Shown: one piece after another, positions 1-13,100 of the stretch
Layout of the letters: every line of letters begins with the position of its first letter
How positions within the stretch are numbered: position 1 is the first letter of the stretch
From: Morinoia aosen
Taxonomy: Eukaryota > Arthropoda > Malacostraca > Amphipoda > Talitridae
DNA: 64,000 nt
Reading direction: 5' to 3'
Assembly: GCA_030386875.1 (NCBI GenBank)
Contig: CM059568.1
Location: 13,580,316 to 13,644,315, forward strand
Notes under the pieces: model-generated
The model's database searches: none
Told to the model about the DNA's origin: nothing
The model's input: the letters and a program-made list of their open reading frames with translations, nothing else
Program-made: the position numbers and the translations under genes

Positions 1-932
1 TCGATCTTGTGGCCGACCAGCGAAGCGGTGAATGGTTTTGTAGACATGGTAAATCGTAATCTCAGTTTTAAAACCTCTATTTTTAGCATTAGAAATAAAT
101 TAATCTGTTTTAAATTGTTTTATGGTTTTATAAAAATTAAATTCGCGAATAAAAGCTTAGGAATTTGTTGAAAAACAACGGTCATCTCTGTCTCTCCTAA
201 TGCGTAATGAGAAATTTGCGGCCGCATAAAATATCCACGAAGATAAAATGTGAACATTATTTTCGACGTTCTGAAAGGCAGTTAACGAATGAGACAACAA
301 TACCGTCATCGCTTCAAATTTAGAGCCATTAGAAATTATAGATTCTCCAGTAACCCGAATATTGATCTTTGTGTGCTATTTTTGTGTGCAACGCATCACA
401 CACGATCACATTTAATGGTATTGCTAAGGTGGGCGATGTACTGGGCAACTTCGGCTGTCACCACTGCGGGCTTGTACTCATTCATTTTGCGGTGACTCCG
501 CAGAGATATAGTACACTGACCGCAACGCTCATGGCACACGATTGTTATGATCTTAATACGTCATGACTCTAAATAAAACAATTAGAATAAGTACGAGCAA
601 GTCGGTCGCGATATCATTGGATGTCACCGCCCAGTCAGTTCTTGAGTTATGCGACTACATCTTACGAGAATACCTATTTATTCAACTTATAAGGAAAAAA
701 GAAATCGCAACTGACATTGAGAGTCTCAGTTACTCAACTGACACGATGCGTCATTCAAATTATGAGTAATCCTTATTGATTAAGCTAAAACATAAAAAAG
801 TTTGCATAACCTCGAGGATAGGCCGTATATTGAGGACATGTTAGGCGCAACTATCGACTCTGACTCACGAGACTTAACCCTAACTGAGCAGCTCAGTCGC
901 CCTGGGGAGGGCTGACGTCCGATGATCTCCAG
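1..932. other. 5' flank or intron upstream of the first recognisable nuclease exon
   Basis: No gene can be supported here. Frame 1 is open from base 1 and runs through a possible GTAAAT donor near base 49, so an exon could end there. That short peptide matches nothing I recognise and does not resemble the nuclease N-terminus. A signal-peptide exon is expected upstream of the nuclease exon at 933, but none is evident, so it may lie before the window. Confidence 0.4.
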
Positions 933-1165
933 TCGCTTTATATTGAAGGGCTGAAGAGAGTTCTCACGTGGGATCCGAATGAAACCTTGCGTGTGAGAGA
1001 AGAGTGTCGACAGTTTGAGGAGCTTGCCAAGGAAACGCAGGCGAATGTTAGTCAGTGTAAGTGGCAATGGAAGAATGATTTTCCACGCCCGACTCCGCTG
1101 CTGTTCAGCCCCACTCGGCAGGAGTCCGTTCTGCCTGTCAAGGAAGGGAGCTCGAGAGTTGTCAC
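933..1165 (+). CDS. Nuclease exon 1 of those visible
   Basis: The recognisable part starts at SQCKWQWKNDFPRPTPLLF, matching the Cys-Trp-x-DxPxPxPL opening of the mature family N-terminus. The exon ends in the first two bases of a Thr codon before a consensus GTAAGT donor at 1166, and exon 2 supplies the third base. The 3' end is firm. The 5' end is a guess: the frame is open from 888 and AG dinucleotides at 889-890, 895-896 and 931-932 could all serve. I chose 933 because its AG follows a CTAAC branch-like motif by about 50 nt. Confidence 0.65.
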
Positions 1166-4100
1166 GTAAGTCACACTTTCGTTTTTTTTTAACTGCCCTC
1201 CATTTTTCGGGGTAAGACGCATGGATTTATTTCTTTGCTACTCTAAAATACTGGAATAGTGAACTTATGCTGTGAAGGTTTTCATTAAAATTAGCGAGTT
1301 TTTGTTTCTTCAAGGTAACACTTTGCTAAAATCATACCTTTGCACGTCTTCTCTAATACCACGTTATATTTTGCATTTTTTAAGGAATGTGCACAATGAT
1401 GTAAGCCGTATAGAAGTCAAAATGTGTAAAAATGTAATTGTTTTAGAAAACTGAGTTTAGCCGAATTAAAAACGCTGTAGCTTTCAAACTATTACTGCGA
1501 GAAGGCTGAAACAGGTTTCATTGAAAAGAAGAAGTTTTATTTTTTTTGTTTTCTATTGAACTTTTGAACTGACCACTACCAGAGTCATTGTATCAACGCT
1601 AACAATAAAACGTGATCAAAATTTTGCAAAGTGTGGACACCGATGGACGCTGTGACATTCTCGAATCTCATTTTTTTTAAATTAGGCGACGCTAGATGGG
1701 CCTGTATGAAATATTTTTTCGTCTGCAAAATTCCAGAGAAGGAATTCTAAATGATACAAATCGAGTGATTTTACAAGATAACGAAAATTCGACCTGTGTG
1801 AAGTTAGCCGTTAAGGCTATCGAGCCTTCAACGAGTTCAGGGTTTCACGCTTAGTGTGAGCTGTAGCTCCATCTTGTAGAAATCATTCATCAGCATGCTC
1901 GTTATTACACAAAAATTTTGGCATCATTTCCGAACATATTCGAGAAGTTATCACGTCCATCCATATAGAATATTTTAGCAAATTTTGTTATTCGTCTGTC
2001 GAGAATCTGTTAAGAATAATCAATTTTCGAATTAAAAACATGAGAATTTAGGGAAATATTAATCGTGTATAACAAATTCGAGTTTTTTAGTGTGTAACAA
2101 CTTTTGTTTGCTTGAACTAAAATTGTGAATTTATAAAACCGTGGTCGGCGCATTTCAATGATACGAGATGCTTGTCTAACATGAGTGTAGGCCTGAATGT
2201 TTACATTCAACATAGATTTATGTGGCAGGCACTCGAGCTGGGTAGTGTTGTGCTTGGTTAGCAAACCTCAAGAGCTCGAACAAGAAAGGGTGTTGTGTTA
2301 CCACAAAAGGCAAAAATTTGTTGACCATAAGGCCGGACGAGGGGTAGAGGGTAGAGGATAGAGGGATAGAGGCGTGAGAAAGCGTTCTCGCCAACGGACT
2401 GAGACTTCAAGAATTAACACAATATCTTCAAAAAAGGCGTGTTCGGCTCACAGCGAATAGGGAGTGTGCAACCTCGGGAGGAGCCAATAGGATAAAGCCG
2501 GCGAAGGTTTGGAAGTGCGAGAGTGGTGCCATTGGTCATGATTAGAAAGAGGGTAGCCCCAAGAGGACACTTTGACCAGCACGAAAAGACAAAGAGTCAG
2601 TAAGAGTTCGCGAGCATCTCGACAAGGTCCGTCGTAGCTAGGCATCTTACTCTGCGTCGTGAACAGGTGTTAAATCAAATGTGATACTCTGGAAAATAAG
2701 TGAGAAACGAAACCTGTTGAGATATATGTTTTTTTTGGGAATCAACGAATTAAAAGTTTACATTTTTTACCTTTGCAGAGAGAAGAAGATTCCGTAACGT
2801 GGAGGTTGTTCAAAAAAAATGTTAATTACTTCGTAAGGGCGGGTAAGGCTCGTGCTTTTGTTACGATAGATACCGCTGGAAACGATAGGTTCATACAACA
2901 TATAAGAGAATTGGAGCAGTTGAATTAAATGTGGAATATGTGCATACATATATGTATGAGAAAATTGTAGATTCAAAGTAATTGTTAAAAATTTTGTTGC
3001 TCCACAGGAGGGCGGCTTTTCTTGTCTCCTATTGATTGCAAGCACGACTTCTTCATAAGAACGTCCAAAGACAATTTATGCACTGTGTAAGAAACAGGGA
3101 ATGAACTGAAGCTGCTCTGGGATGACAGAACTTGTGATCCGAGGCTAAATGACAATACATTGTGACGTTGAAGTGCGCCGACCTATCAGTTAGGCATTAT
3201 TTCATTGTATATGTTCCGTGTGTAATTTGCTTGAAGATATTGACCGGTCAATTAGGCAGAATAGTATTGTCAATATGCGTTACTTACAATGCCAGTAAAT
3301 TACTATTGATGCTTTGTACCTGGGTGCTCTATTATAAAGATTCCTTAGCATTTTGATGGTGTTAAAAAAAAAAACCCATTAACACTCGCATCACATCTCA
3401 CCGAGGCAAATTTAGCGCTCAGAAAATGCGCTGAGTAAGTGATCAGCTTTCGTCGGTGAGTACCACTCTGTTTTTAGTATATGTACTGTAATTGCCGATT
3501 GTTATTCATTAACTTTTGTATCGTGTATGTATACCTTGGAGGTGCGCCATTCCTCAATTCCGAGAGCCGGAGCTTCCTGTTAATGAAATGTTAACAAGGA
3601 GGTGAAGGGACAATTTCTCGTGACAACACAATTTGGCAAAGATCAACGCGATCGCTTTGAAATATTTTGTGAGTGTAGTATGACAGTTGCAGTGTATTTT
3701 TTTTTTTGCGTAGTTAATTCATGTGCAAAACGTACAGAAATTCAGTAGAGGTACATGTCTCGTAGTGATGATTTTCTGTGTTCCGGTGTGAGAAGCCAGC
3801 AAGCACACGGCCATATAGATCAAGAAAGTGAAAGTGGTTATAAAAGTGATAAGTTTGAGTGAGAAAATTCTAGTGTGTTCACTCGATTAATTTCAAAGTT
3901 TCAGTAAAGGTTTTACAGTGAGTAGGTTTGAAAAATATTTGAGTGATCGCAAAATTTTGAGTTTTGGAAAAGGTGAATTGGAGAAAATCGCCACCATGCC
4001 TGCACGGGGGAGAAGGAACAACGCAAGGGGGAACGGAAGAGTGGCGCCACCACAACCTGAAGAGGAAGAAGTAGTTAATATGCCTGTGGTAACAAGTTGC

Positions 4101-7100
4101 GTGGGGGCCATTGGTACTAAATTCAGGAGGGGTGACGATGTAGGGGAACATATGGCAAGGTTGAAGTTTTTGACGGGCAATCTGAATAACAGCGAGCAGG
4201 TGAAAGCCTTCTTCCTATGCCTAGGTCAACAAGAGGCAAAGGAGTGCAATCTAATAATTGATACACTAACGAACCTGCGAGAAGCAGAAACATGGCTGCG
4301 CTCTTACGCTGATCAAGTTGAACATCCGACGCAAGCGCTGTTTGAAATAGTGACCAAGAAGCAAACAAGCCGAGAAGGAGTTTCAGAATACCTGACGCGC
4401 CTGGAAAGGCTGTACTACGAGAATTATCTAGAAAATCCGGAACGAGTCCTTGTAGATTTGATGTGGCTCGGATTAAGGGAGAACATCACGAGACCCTTTC
4501 GAAGTGATGCGCGACCTACGACAGTACAAGAATTAAGGGACATGGCAATCGAAGTGGAAAATCGACGGATAGTACCAGTACCTAGGGAAACGACAGAGAA
4601 GAGGGAACCGGAGAGAGAGAGAGCACAGCGAAGCGAGAGGAGGCCACAGCATGAGACTGCTCGTGTCGGCCACACGGTGCGGCATTCACCACCACGGCCA
4701 AGGGGCTACCGCCATGAAGTGCCACCCTGGAGAGAAAGGAACAGACAGATACGACACTCTCCTTATCATCGAAGAGGAAATTATGAAGCACCCCACTGGA
4801 GCGAAAAAGGCAGACTTAGGAGTCATCAGCACCAAATTTACCACACAAGAGAACCACAGCCGCAACCGGAAGTAACACCTGCACCTGCAATGGACTTGGC
4901 ACAGTATAAAGCGGTGCCACCGCCGTGCGTCAACTGTGGAAGATTTGGGCACCTAAGAGCTAATTGCAGAATGCAACAGTTTGCAGGACAGCCAAAAAAC
5001 GGAATAGGAGACCGTTAGCTCCAATAATAAATCCCAGCGTGATACTCCAAGTGAATGGTACACCTGTTACCGCACTTCTTGATACCGGAGCAAATATATG
5101 CTTGGTTAAAGAGCGTGTGGTTGCGGGAATTAAAAATGCTAGTGTGAAAGGAACATCGACTGCATTAAAAACAATTGGAGAGGAACCCGTGCCGGTGCTG
5201 GGAAAGATTAATGTGCCAATCAAAGTTAACGGTCAGAAAATTGTACAGAGATGCTTTGTTGTGAAGGAAAATGCATTCCCAGGAGACCTGCTAATAGGAG
5301 TGGAAGTAATGAACAAAGTCAACGCCAAACTAGACTTCGGAAAATGTAGGGCATCATTCTTTGGCACTCACGTGAACATGTTTTCAGCACCAGGACCAAC
5401 TTCCCCAAAAATTTTGTGTGTAACGCGGGAGGAAGCATCGGTTACTCTCGCTGAGGACATTACAGTGAAGCCTCGCGCACAAACCATGGTAAAGTGTCGA
5501 GCAGATGGCAAGTTTAATGGGAAGGAAGTAATTTTAGAGCCTAGAATTAAGTGGGCGCCGTACGTCGGAGCCACCGCTGCAAAGGTACAAAACGGGTATG
5601 TTTTGATGCCTGTACTTAACCCTTTTGCCGAAGAAATCGCTCTGACTGAAGGAGCAATAATTGCAACATGCCACGAAATCTCGAATGAAGCTGCAACTGC
5701 AGAAGAAAACAATGCGGAAAATAGCGAAGCAGAAAATCGCCGCAGAGAGCAGCGCTTTCAGCAAATTGATGAGCTTGACCTCAGTTACTTGGATGCTGAA
5801 AAACAAGGACAAGTCAGAAACCTGCTCAAGGAATATCACAAGACGATTAGTGCAGACGAGATGGATATTGGCCACGTGAAAGGAGTGAAATACAAGATTT
5901 TGCTGAGTGATTACAGGCCAATTCAAACGAAAGGATGGCGTATTCCGTACTCCAGCCAAGAAATTATTGATAAAAAGGTCTCGGAGATGATCGAAAGTGG
6001 AATTGTGCAAGAGAGTACAAGTGCTTGGAAAAACCCGCTCGTACTCGTAAAGAAGCCAGGAGGAGGCCACAGAGTTTGCCTTGATTTGCGAGCTGTAAGC
6101 ATGCGGGTGATAAACGAACATTATCCGATTCCACACATTGTAGGGACACTGGAGGAGGTGGCTGGCAAAGAATACTATTCCATTGTCGACGCAAAATCAG
6201 CCTTCCATCAAATTGAGCTAGATGAAGAAAGTAAGCAATACACGGCATTTCAGACTCGACAAGGCAACTTCGAGTTCTCTAGGCTACCTATGGGACTTAA
6301 GTGCTCAACATCAGTGTACCAGAGAGTAATTTGTCATGTTCTGAAAAGGCAACTTGGAAAATTCGCCGCTATTTACTTGGACGACGTGTGCGTTAACTCT
6401 ATGACTTTTGAGAGTCACCTAGAAAATTTAAGGGAAGTGTTGCACGAGTTTCAATGTGCCGGAGTAAAAATAGGCTTGGACAAGTGCAAATATGCACAAA
6501 AACAAGTAAAGTACCTAGGATGTTACATCAGTCGTGAGGGACTTATTCCAGACCCCAAAAACGTGGAGGCAATGCAGAGTTACCCTAGGCCGACTACCGC
6601 ACGTAAAGTGCGCTCGTTCGTGGCAGCGCTTAATTTCTACCGGCGCTTCATTCCGCACTTTGCCACAACAGCTGCACCCCTTAATGCGCTGACTAAAAAA
6701 GGGGCAAGGTTCCAGTGGAAGGAAGAACACGAGCAAGCCTTCTGCAAACTTAAGCAGCTCATGATAGAAGCTCCAGTTCTGAAGAAGCCTTCTCTAAATG
6801 AGACGTATTACTTGAGCTGTGATGCCTCGAATGAGGGCTCGGGAGCGGTCCTTGCACAGAAATGTGAAGGTAAGGAACAACCGATTGGATACTTCAGCAA
6901 AAGATTCAATGATGCTGAAAAACGTTATTCAATTACGGAGCGGGAAGGATTAGCAGTGGTCGCCGCTGTAAATCACTTTTCACCTTACCTGTACGGCAAT
7001 AAATTTGTTGTGATTACTGATCATACGGCTCTCAAATATTTGTTCAAAGGTAAAAATACCAAGAACAACAGAATTATGAGATGGGCCCTAACACTCTCTC

Positions 7101-10100
7101 AATATGATTTTGAGGTGATTTATCGGCCAGGAACTCAGAACGTGGTGCCCGACGCATTGTCGAGAAATATTGCGAACGACAACGAAGAAGAAAATCCAGA
7201 CGACGAAGCACCTAAAACAGTGTTCGTCACGACGATGATAAATGAAGCGCCCAATGTACAAGAGGCGGAAAGTAGTTTGCAGAAAGAAAATGTGAGAGCA
7301 GAACAATTGAAGGATCCTGTTTGGGGGCCAGTTCTGAGGTATCTTGAAGGTGACAAATCAGGGGACGCTCCAAGTCTCGCTCTGAAATCCGAAATCTTCA
7401 CTGACGGAGGCATCTTGCATTTCAGGAAGACGCAACGAAAGCCTAACAGAACAAGGCACCTGATCGTGGTGCCAGACGCTCTGAGAGAAGCAGCAATAAC
7501 GTTAGCGCATGATAGCACAATTGGTGCACACCAAGGTCGTGCTAAAACGTGGAAAAAGCTCATGGAATTCGGGTACTGGATTAACATGGCGCGTGACGTT
7601 AACAAGTACGTCGATTCGTGCATGCAATGTCAAAAACGTAAGATCAACAATCGCATTTGTGTTAGCATGGGTTCATTCCCTGAAATTGACAAGCCTCTGG
7701 ACAGAATAGGTGTTGATTTGATTGAAATGCCAGTCTCGAATGAGGGCCACAAATACATCTTAACCGTGGTTGATCACTTCAGTAGATATGTCGCTGCTTT
7801 CCCACTCAGAAGCAAGACAACTGAGGAAGTGACTCGAGCGTTAACTAAATTCGTAACCACGTATGGCCCTGCGAAAACGCTCGTCTCAGACAGAGGTACA
7901 GAGTTCACATCAACATTGTTCCGTAACGTGTGCGAAAGATTAAAAATAAAATACTACAACACATCAGCATATCATCCCCAATCAAACGGAATGACGGAAC
8001 GTCAGAACAAGAACATCAAAACGGTTCTGTCTCACCTCGCAGCCAGCGATCAACCATCGTGGCATGATGCTTTGCCGTGGACATGCTTGGCACTGAACAC
8101 AAGTTATCAAAGTGTTATTGAAGAAATACCGTATTATTTATTTTTTGGTAGGGACGCTGAAATTCCTGTTGTTAACTGGCTGAAAAAACCTCGCATGGAT
8201 TATTCTCTTGGGGACAATTACAGTGCCGAGGTGAGCGCCCGACTTCACAATGCGTTCAAAGTAGTGAAGGCCAAGTCCAAGGCTTCACACGACAAGTCGG
8301 TGCAAATGAAGGAAAGAGGTGTGAAAAACAACCAGGTGGAGAGCGGAGATATTGTTTTATTACACAATCCGACAGGAAAGGCCGAAGCTGCAAACGCGTG
8401 GCCTACCGACTGGTTAGGCCCCTATCGTGTCCTTGAAAGGAATGCCACAAATGCGACCATTAAAGCACTATATAGTAACCGACAAGAAAGGGTTCATTTG
8501 GATAGATTGAAAGTTGCTTTCCTACGGGGCGAGGCTTTTCCCGGCACGTCGGACGTCGCAGCTGAACCAGGGAATGGAAACGGATATGAAACTATTGAGA
8601 GAGAAGATGAAGACCTGAGGACAGAGAACCACGTAAGCGCGAGAGCTGCGTTCAAGGAGCGGCGAAGCTACAATTTGCGTTCAAGGTGTAGGTGAATTGC
8701 CACTTGGAAGCGAGCTGCAGTGGACTGAGATCATGCGTCACCTTAACTTTGTGAAATGTGTTCTTGTGCGTTCAATTTTAGCAGAGCTCTTACGTAGGAG
8801 TGAGTTTTTTTTTGCGCTGTATTGCTTTAATCTAAATGTGTTCTTACTAAGAGTGAGATGCTTCGTGCAGTAGGGAGATGTTCTAGGTTATGTCACTCCA
8901 ATTTCCTTTGCTCACAAGAAATCTAGTGCATAACGAGACCCTTGTTAGAGTGATCGAATCTTACCCTATGCTTAGTGCTCATTTTCTTTCTTGCTAAGTA
9001 AAGGGAAATTGAGCGTTTCATTTAGGTTAATTTTCGTGTGTTTCGCAAGAGGAGTACTTTGTTTCCTTTGTAGTATGCACATATATTTCCTCGCCAGCAT
9101 TTCGTAAAGCGAAATAACTCGAGTGAATTAACTAGTTTAGTCTGAAGTGCTTAGGCTGAGGCTATCTCAGGCTTGCTAATTTTATCGATAGCTTTAGACC
9201 GTTCATTTTCGCATCGGGGAAAATATGTTTAGCGTCAGGTTAAAGTTGCGGATATTTCGTGCTGTAGCGTTGAATTTTCTGACTTTGTGTCTCTCTCTTG
9301 CCCTGAAAGAATATCGTAAACACGTTATTCCGGAAGGAATTAGTATCATCTTACTCTGTAGTGTAGAACATTTCTTTCAGACTTAAGGAATTAATTTCTT
9401 GGTAGATTAGCGTAGTATGTACTTCAGCACAAAACAGGCCAGATCAACTACATAACACGAATGCGTCTCGTATAAGCAGCAAATTCAGGAAGAATCACGT
9501 GGAATATAAGTAATTATTTACAAGAACAACGAACAGACAACAACTGTACGACATAGGGGATTTAATCGAACTTGTATTGGAAGTATTTAATTGTAGAACA
9601 AACGCTAACGTTGCATTGGGAAACGTAGAAGATGTGTGGACGGCTGGAAGTTTTGCACCATGTTCTGAAGAGTGCGGAGAGCACAAGTAATTAGCTCAGA
9701 GCCGCTTGCGGTAGAGCTGCAGCCAGAGATTGCGCACCATGTTCAGAAGAATGCGGAGAACACCAGTGATTGCTTAACTCGCCCGTGGTCAGGCTGTGAA
9801 GAGGACATCGTTAGTGAACGGCCGAGCCAGGAAGAATTTCTCGACTAATTAGCAGCACTCGACACTTCGAAGTGGAAAGCACCACAGAACGCCGCAGTAC
9901 CAGGATGAGGAAGGAAGGAAGAGAATACGAAAATAAAGCAGATAATGTTCTAGGGCGCCGTAATGTAATAGTGTTCAAAAATGCTTTTATAAATGGGTAC
10001 CCATATGAACCAATGACAATGCTTTTATATTATTGAGTATTAAATTTAACTTAATTTATTTGGAATTTGCATTGTGACATGAACGCTTAGAAAGGCATTC

Positions 10101-13100
10101 CTGAAACTCGCATGCAAGTTTCCTGTGAATTTTTTTTTACTAGGCAAACGATCACATTGGAATATTGAAGCCGCATTTTAGGCATCTCTATTCATACGTG
10201 AAATAAAAAATTAATAGAGATTACGTCGGATAGCCTTTGAATGATGCGTACGATCTTCGAAGAATATTAACCCACGGAATTCTCGCATAAATAAGAGTGT
10301 TCACTCGGAGAAAATAAAACATTATCTAGTGTCTACCAGATTCCACGTCGACGTCAAGGAATACTGAGAGGGATTCTACAGGATACCAGTGTGCACTACG
10401 CAGGATTGTGACTCGGAATACTTCAGGATTACTTCGTCGAATTCGGAACCCTGTCGCGAAGGGAGACCATATTAAATGAGATGTATCGACGATTCGACTC
10501 GTATTTTCCTCCAGATCAATATAACTTACTGACGTATCGATTTGTCTGATCAACGAAGCGACGTTCATGAGTAATCTGGCGATTAAAAAAAAAACTGAGT
10601 TGGATAAACGTCATAAAATATATGTGAAATATTGCACTTAACATGATTTGGTGGTAATTTGAATCGTAATAATGATCCATCTTGCAGAACGCAATCGTGT
10701 AGTAATGTGGTGTATAGAAATTTTATACGAGTCTGCATATTGGGCCCGCAATACTGCCTCCTGAAATTAAGTACTCATCTTCAACGCGCGTGGGAAGCAA
10801 TTGATATGCCAGAAGAGAGGCATGGAAGAAGAGCAAATTCGTCAGCTATACCAGAGGAGTGAACATCGAACCGTCAACAACAGCGTGAAGGATTTGGACA
10901 ACGGAATACGCAAGCGTAAATTGAAAGCTACGAGACATAAAGCCATCAATACTGTAGGATGTTTGAGAATGTAGGGGATGTAACCGTAATACTTGGTGAA
11001 TGTTATTAGGGGTGAACACGCAAAAGATTTATGACATACTTCAATTCGGTGCAACACAACACAATATATCAGGCCGTGCTAATTGTAATGAATAGGATTA
11101 TTAATTGTAACGAACCCTGTTTCTGCGGAATTAATTTTAGAATGTAATAGGCTTAAGTAGAAGTTACCATGTGTGTCTTATGTTGGCTTCGGACTGCAGT
11201 GATCAATATTCAATAAATAGCTGAAAGCTAATTCAAAAAAAAAAAATTTTCAGGCCAATTTTTTTTAACTGTTGGACGGCGGTCTGTCGAGAATCTGTTA
11301 AGAATAATCAATTTTCGAATTAAAAACATGAGAATTTAGGGAAATATTAATCGTGTATAACAAATTCGAGTTTTTTAGTGTGTAACAACTTTTGTTTGCT
11401 TGAACTAAAATTGTGAATTTATAAAACCGTGGTCGGCGCATTTCAATGATACGAGATGCTTGTCTAACATGAGTGTAGGCCTGAATGTTTACATTCAACA
11501 TAGATTTATGTGGCAGGCACTCGAGCTGGGTAGTGTTGTGCTTGGTTAGCAAACCTCAAGAGCTCGAACAAGAAAGGGTGTTGTGTTACCACAAAAGGCA
11601 AAAATTTGTTGACCATAAGGCCGGACGAGGGGTAGAGGGTAGAGGATAGAGGGATAGAGGCGTGAGAAAGCGTTCTCGCCAACGGACTGAGACTTCAAGA
11701 ATTAACACAATATCTTCAAAAAAGGCGTGTTCGGCTCACAGCGAATAGGGAGTGTGCAACCTCGGGAGGAGCCAATAGGATAAAGCCGGCGAAGGTTTGG
11801 AAGTGCGAGAGTGGTGCCATTGGTCATGATTAGAAAGAGGGTAGCCCCAAGAGGACACTTTGACCAGCACGAAAAGACGAAGAGTCAGTAAGAGTTCGCG
11901 AGCATCTCGACAAGGTCCGTCGTAGCTAGGCATCTTACTCTGCGTCGTGAACAGGTGTTAAATCAAATGTGATACTCTGGAAAATAAGTGAGAAACGAAA
12001 CCTGTTGAGATATATGTTTTTTTTTGGGAATCAACGAATTAAAAGTTTACATTTTTTACCTTTGCAGTGAGAAGAAGATTCCGTAACGTGGAGGTTGTTC
12101 AAAAAAAATGTTAATTACTTCGTAAGGGCGGGTAAGGCTCGTGCTTTTGTTACGATAGATACCGCTGGAAACGATAGGTTCATACAACATATAAGAGAAT
12201 TGGAGCAGTTGAATTAAATGTGGAATATGTGCATACATATATGTATGAGAAAATTGTAGATTCAAAGTAATTGTTAAAAATTTTGTTGCTCCACAGGAGG
12301 GCGGCTTTTCTTGTCTCCTATTGATTGCAAGCACGACTTCTTCATAAGAACGTCCAAAGACAATTTATGCACTGTGTAAGAAACAGGGAATGAACTGAAG
12401 CTGCTCTGGGATGACAGAACTTGTGATCCGAGGCTAAATGACAATACATTGTGACGTTGAAGTGCGCCGACCTATCAGTTAGGCATTATTTCATTGTATA
12501 TGTTCCGTGTGTAATTTGCTTGAAGATATTGACCGGTCAATTAGGCAGAATAGTATTGTCAATATGCGTTACTTACAATGCCAGTAAATTACTATTGATG
12601 CTTTGTACCTGGGTGCTCTATTATAAAGATTCCTTAGCATTTTGATGGTGTTTAAAAAAAAAAACCCATTAACACTCGCATCACATCTCACCGAGGCAAA
12701 TTTAGCGCTCAGAAAATGCGCTGAGTAAGTGATCAGCTTTCGTCGGTGAGTACCACTCTGTTTTTAGTATATGTACTGTAATTGCCGATTGTTATTCATT
12801 AACTTTTGTATCGTGTATGTATACCTTGGAGGTGCGCCATTCCTCAATTCCGAGAGCCGGAGCTTCCTGTTAATGAAATGTTAACAAGGAGGTGAAGGGA
12901 CAATTTCTCGTGACACGTCTTAATGTATATGTTGAGTTCTGTGGTGGCCATTTCGACAGTTAAACAGGAAATAAAAAATATTTATGTTTTGCGTTTTCCA
13001 TTCAAACCGTTTCCATCCTTCTAGCTCTAATATTTTAAAAACTACAGCGTTTTTATGGTTATTTAGGGTTTTTATGGCTATTCATGTTTTAATTTCCATT

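Larger units (their letters stand above)
1997..12915 (+). mobile_element. Complete Ty3/Gypsy LTR retrotransposon, 10.9 kb
   Basis: Bounded by direct LTRs starting TGTCGAG and ending TCTCGTGACA, and flanked on both sides by the 4-bp duplication CGTC (1993-1996 and 12916-12919), the usual target-duplication size for many Gypsy elements. The order is LTR, gag (3996-5018), pol (to 8695), a 2.6-kb stretch without long ORFs, LTR. Pol order PR-RT-RNaseH-IN defines Ty3/Gypsy. No env is recognisable. It lies in the same orientation as the nuclease gene, inside its intron. The LTRs differ by only two substitutions and two single-base indels, implying a recent insertion. Confidence 0.95.

Noticed and set aside
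1-48. Possible exon end with a GTAAAT donor
   Set aside because: Sixteen codons with no recognisable similarity and a mediocre donor; could be chance.
2010-3356. Four small ORFs repeated at 11298-12645
   Set aside because: They are duplicated because they lie in the two LTRs; composition is not protein-like.
3918-3995. Gag start at 3918
   Set aside because: That codon is GTG; the first ATG with a strong Kozak context is at 3996.
5534-6136. 200-codon minus-strand ORF
   Set aside because: It is the antisense shadow of the Gypsy pol gene.
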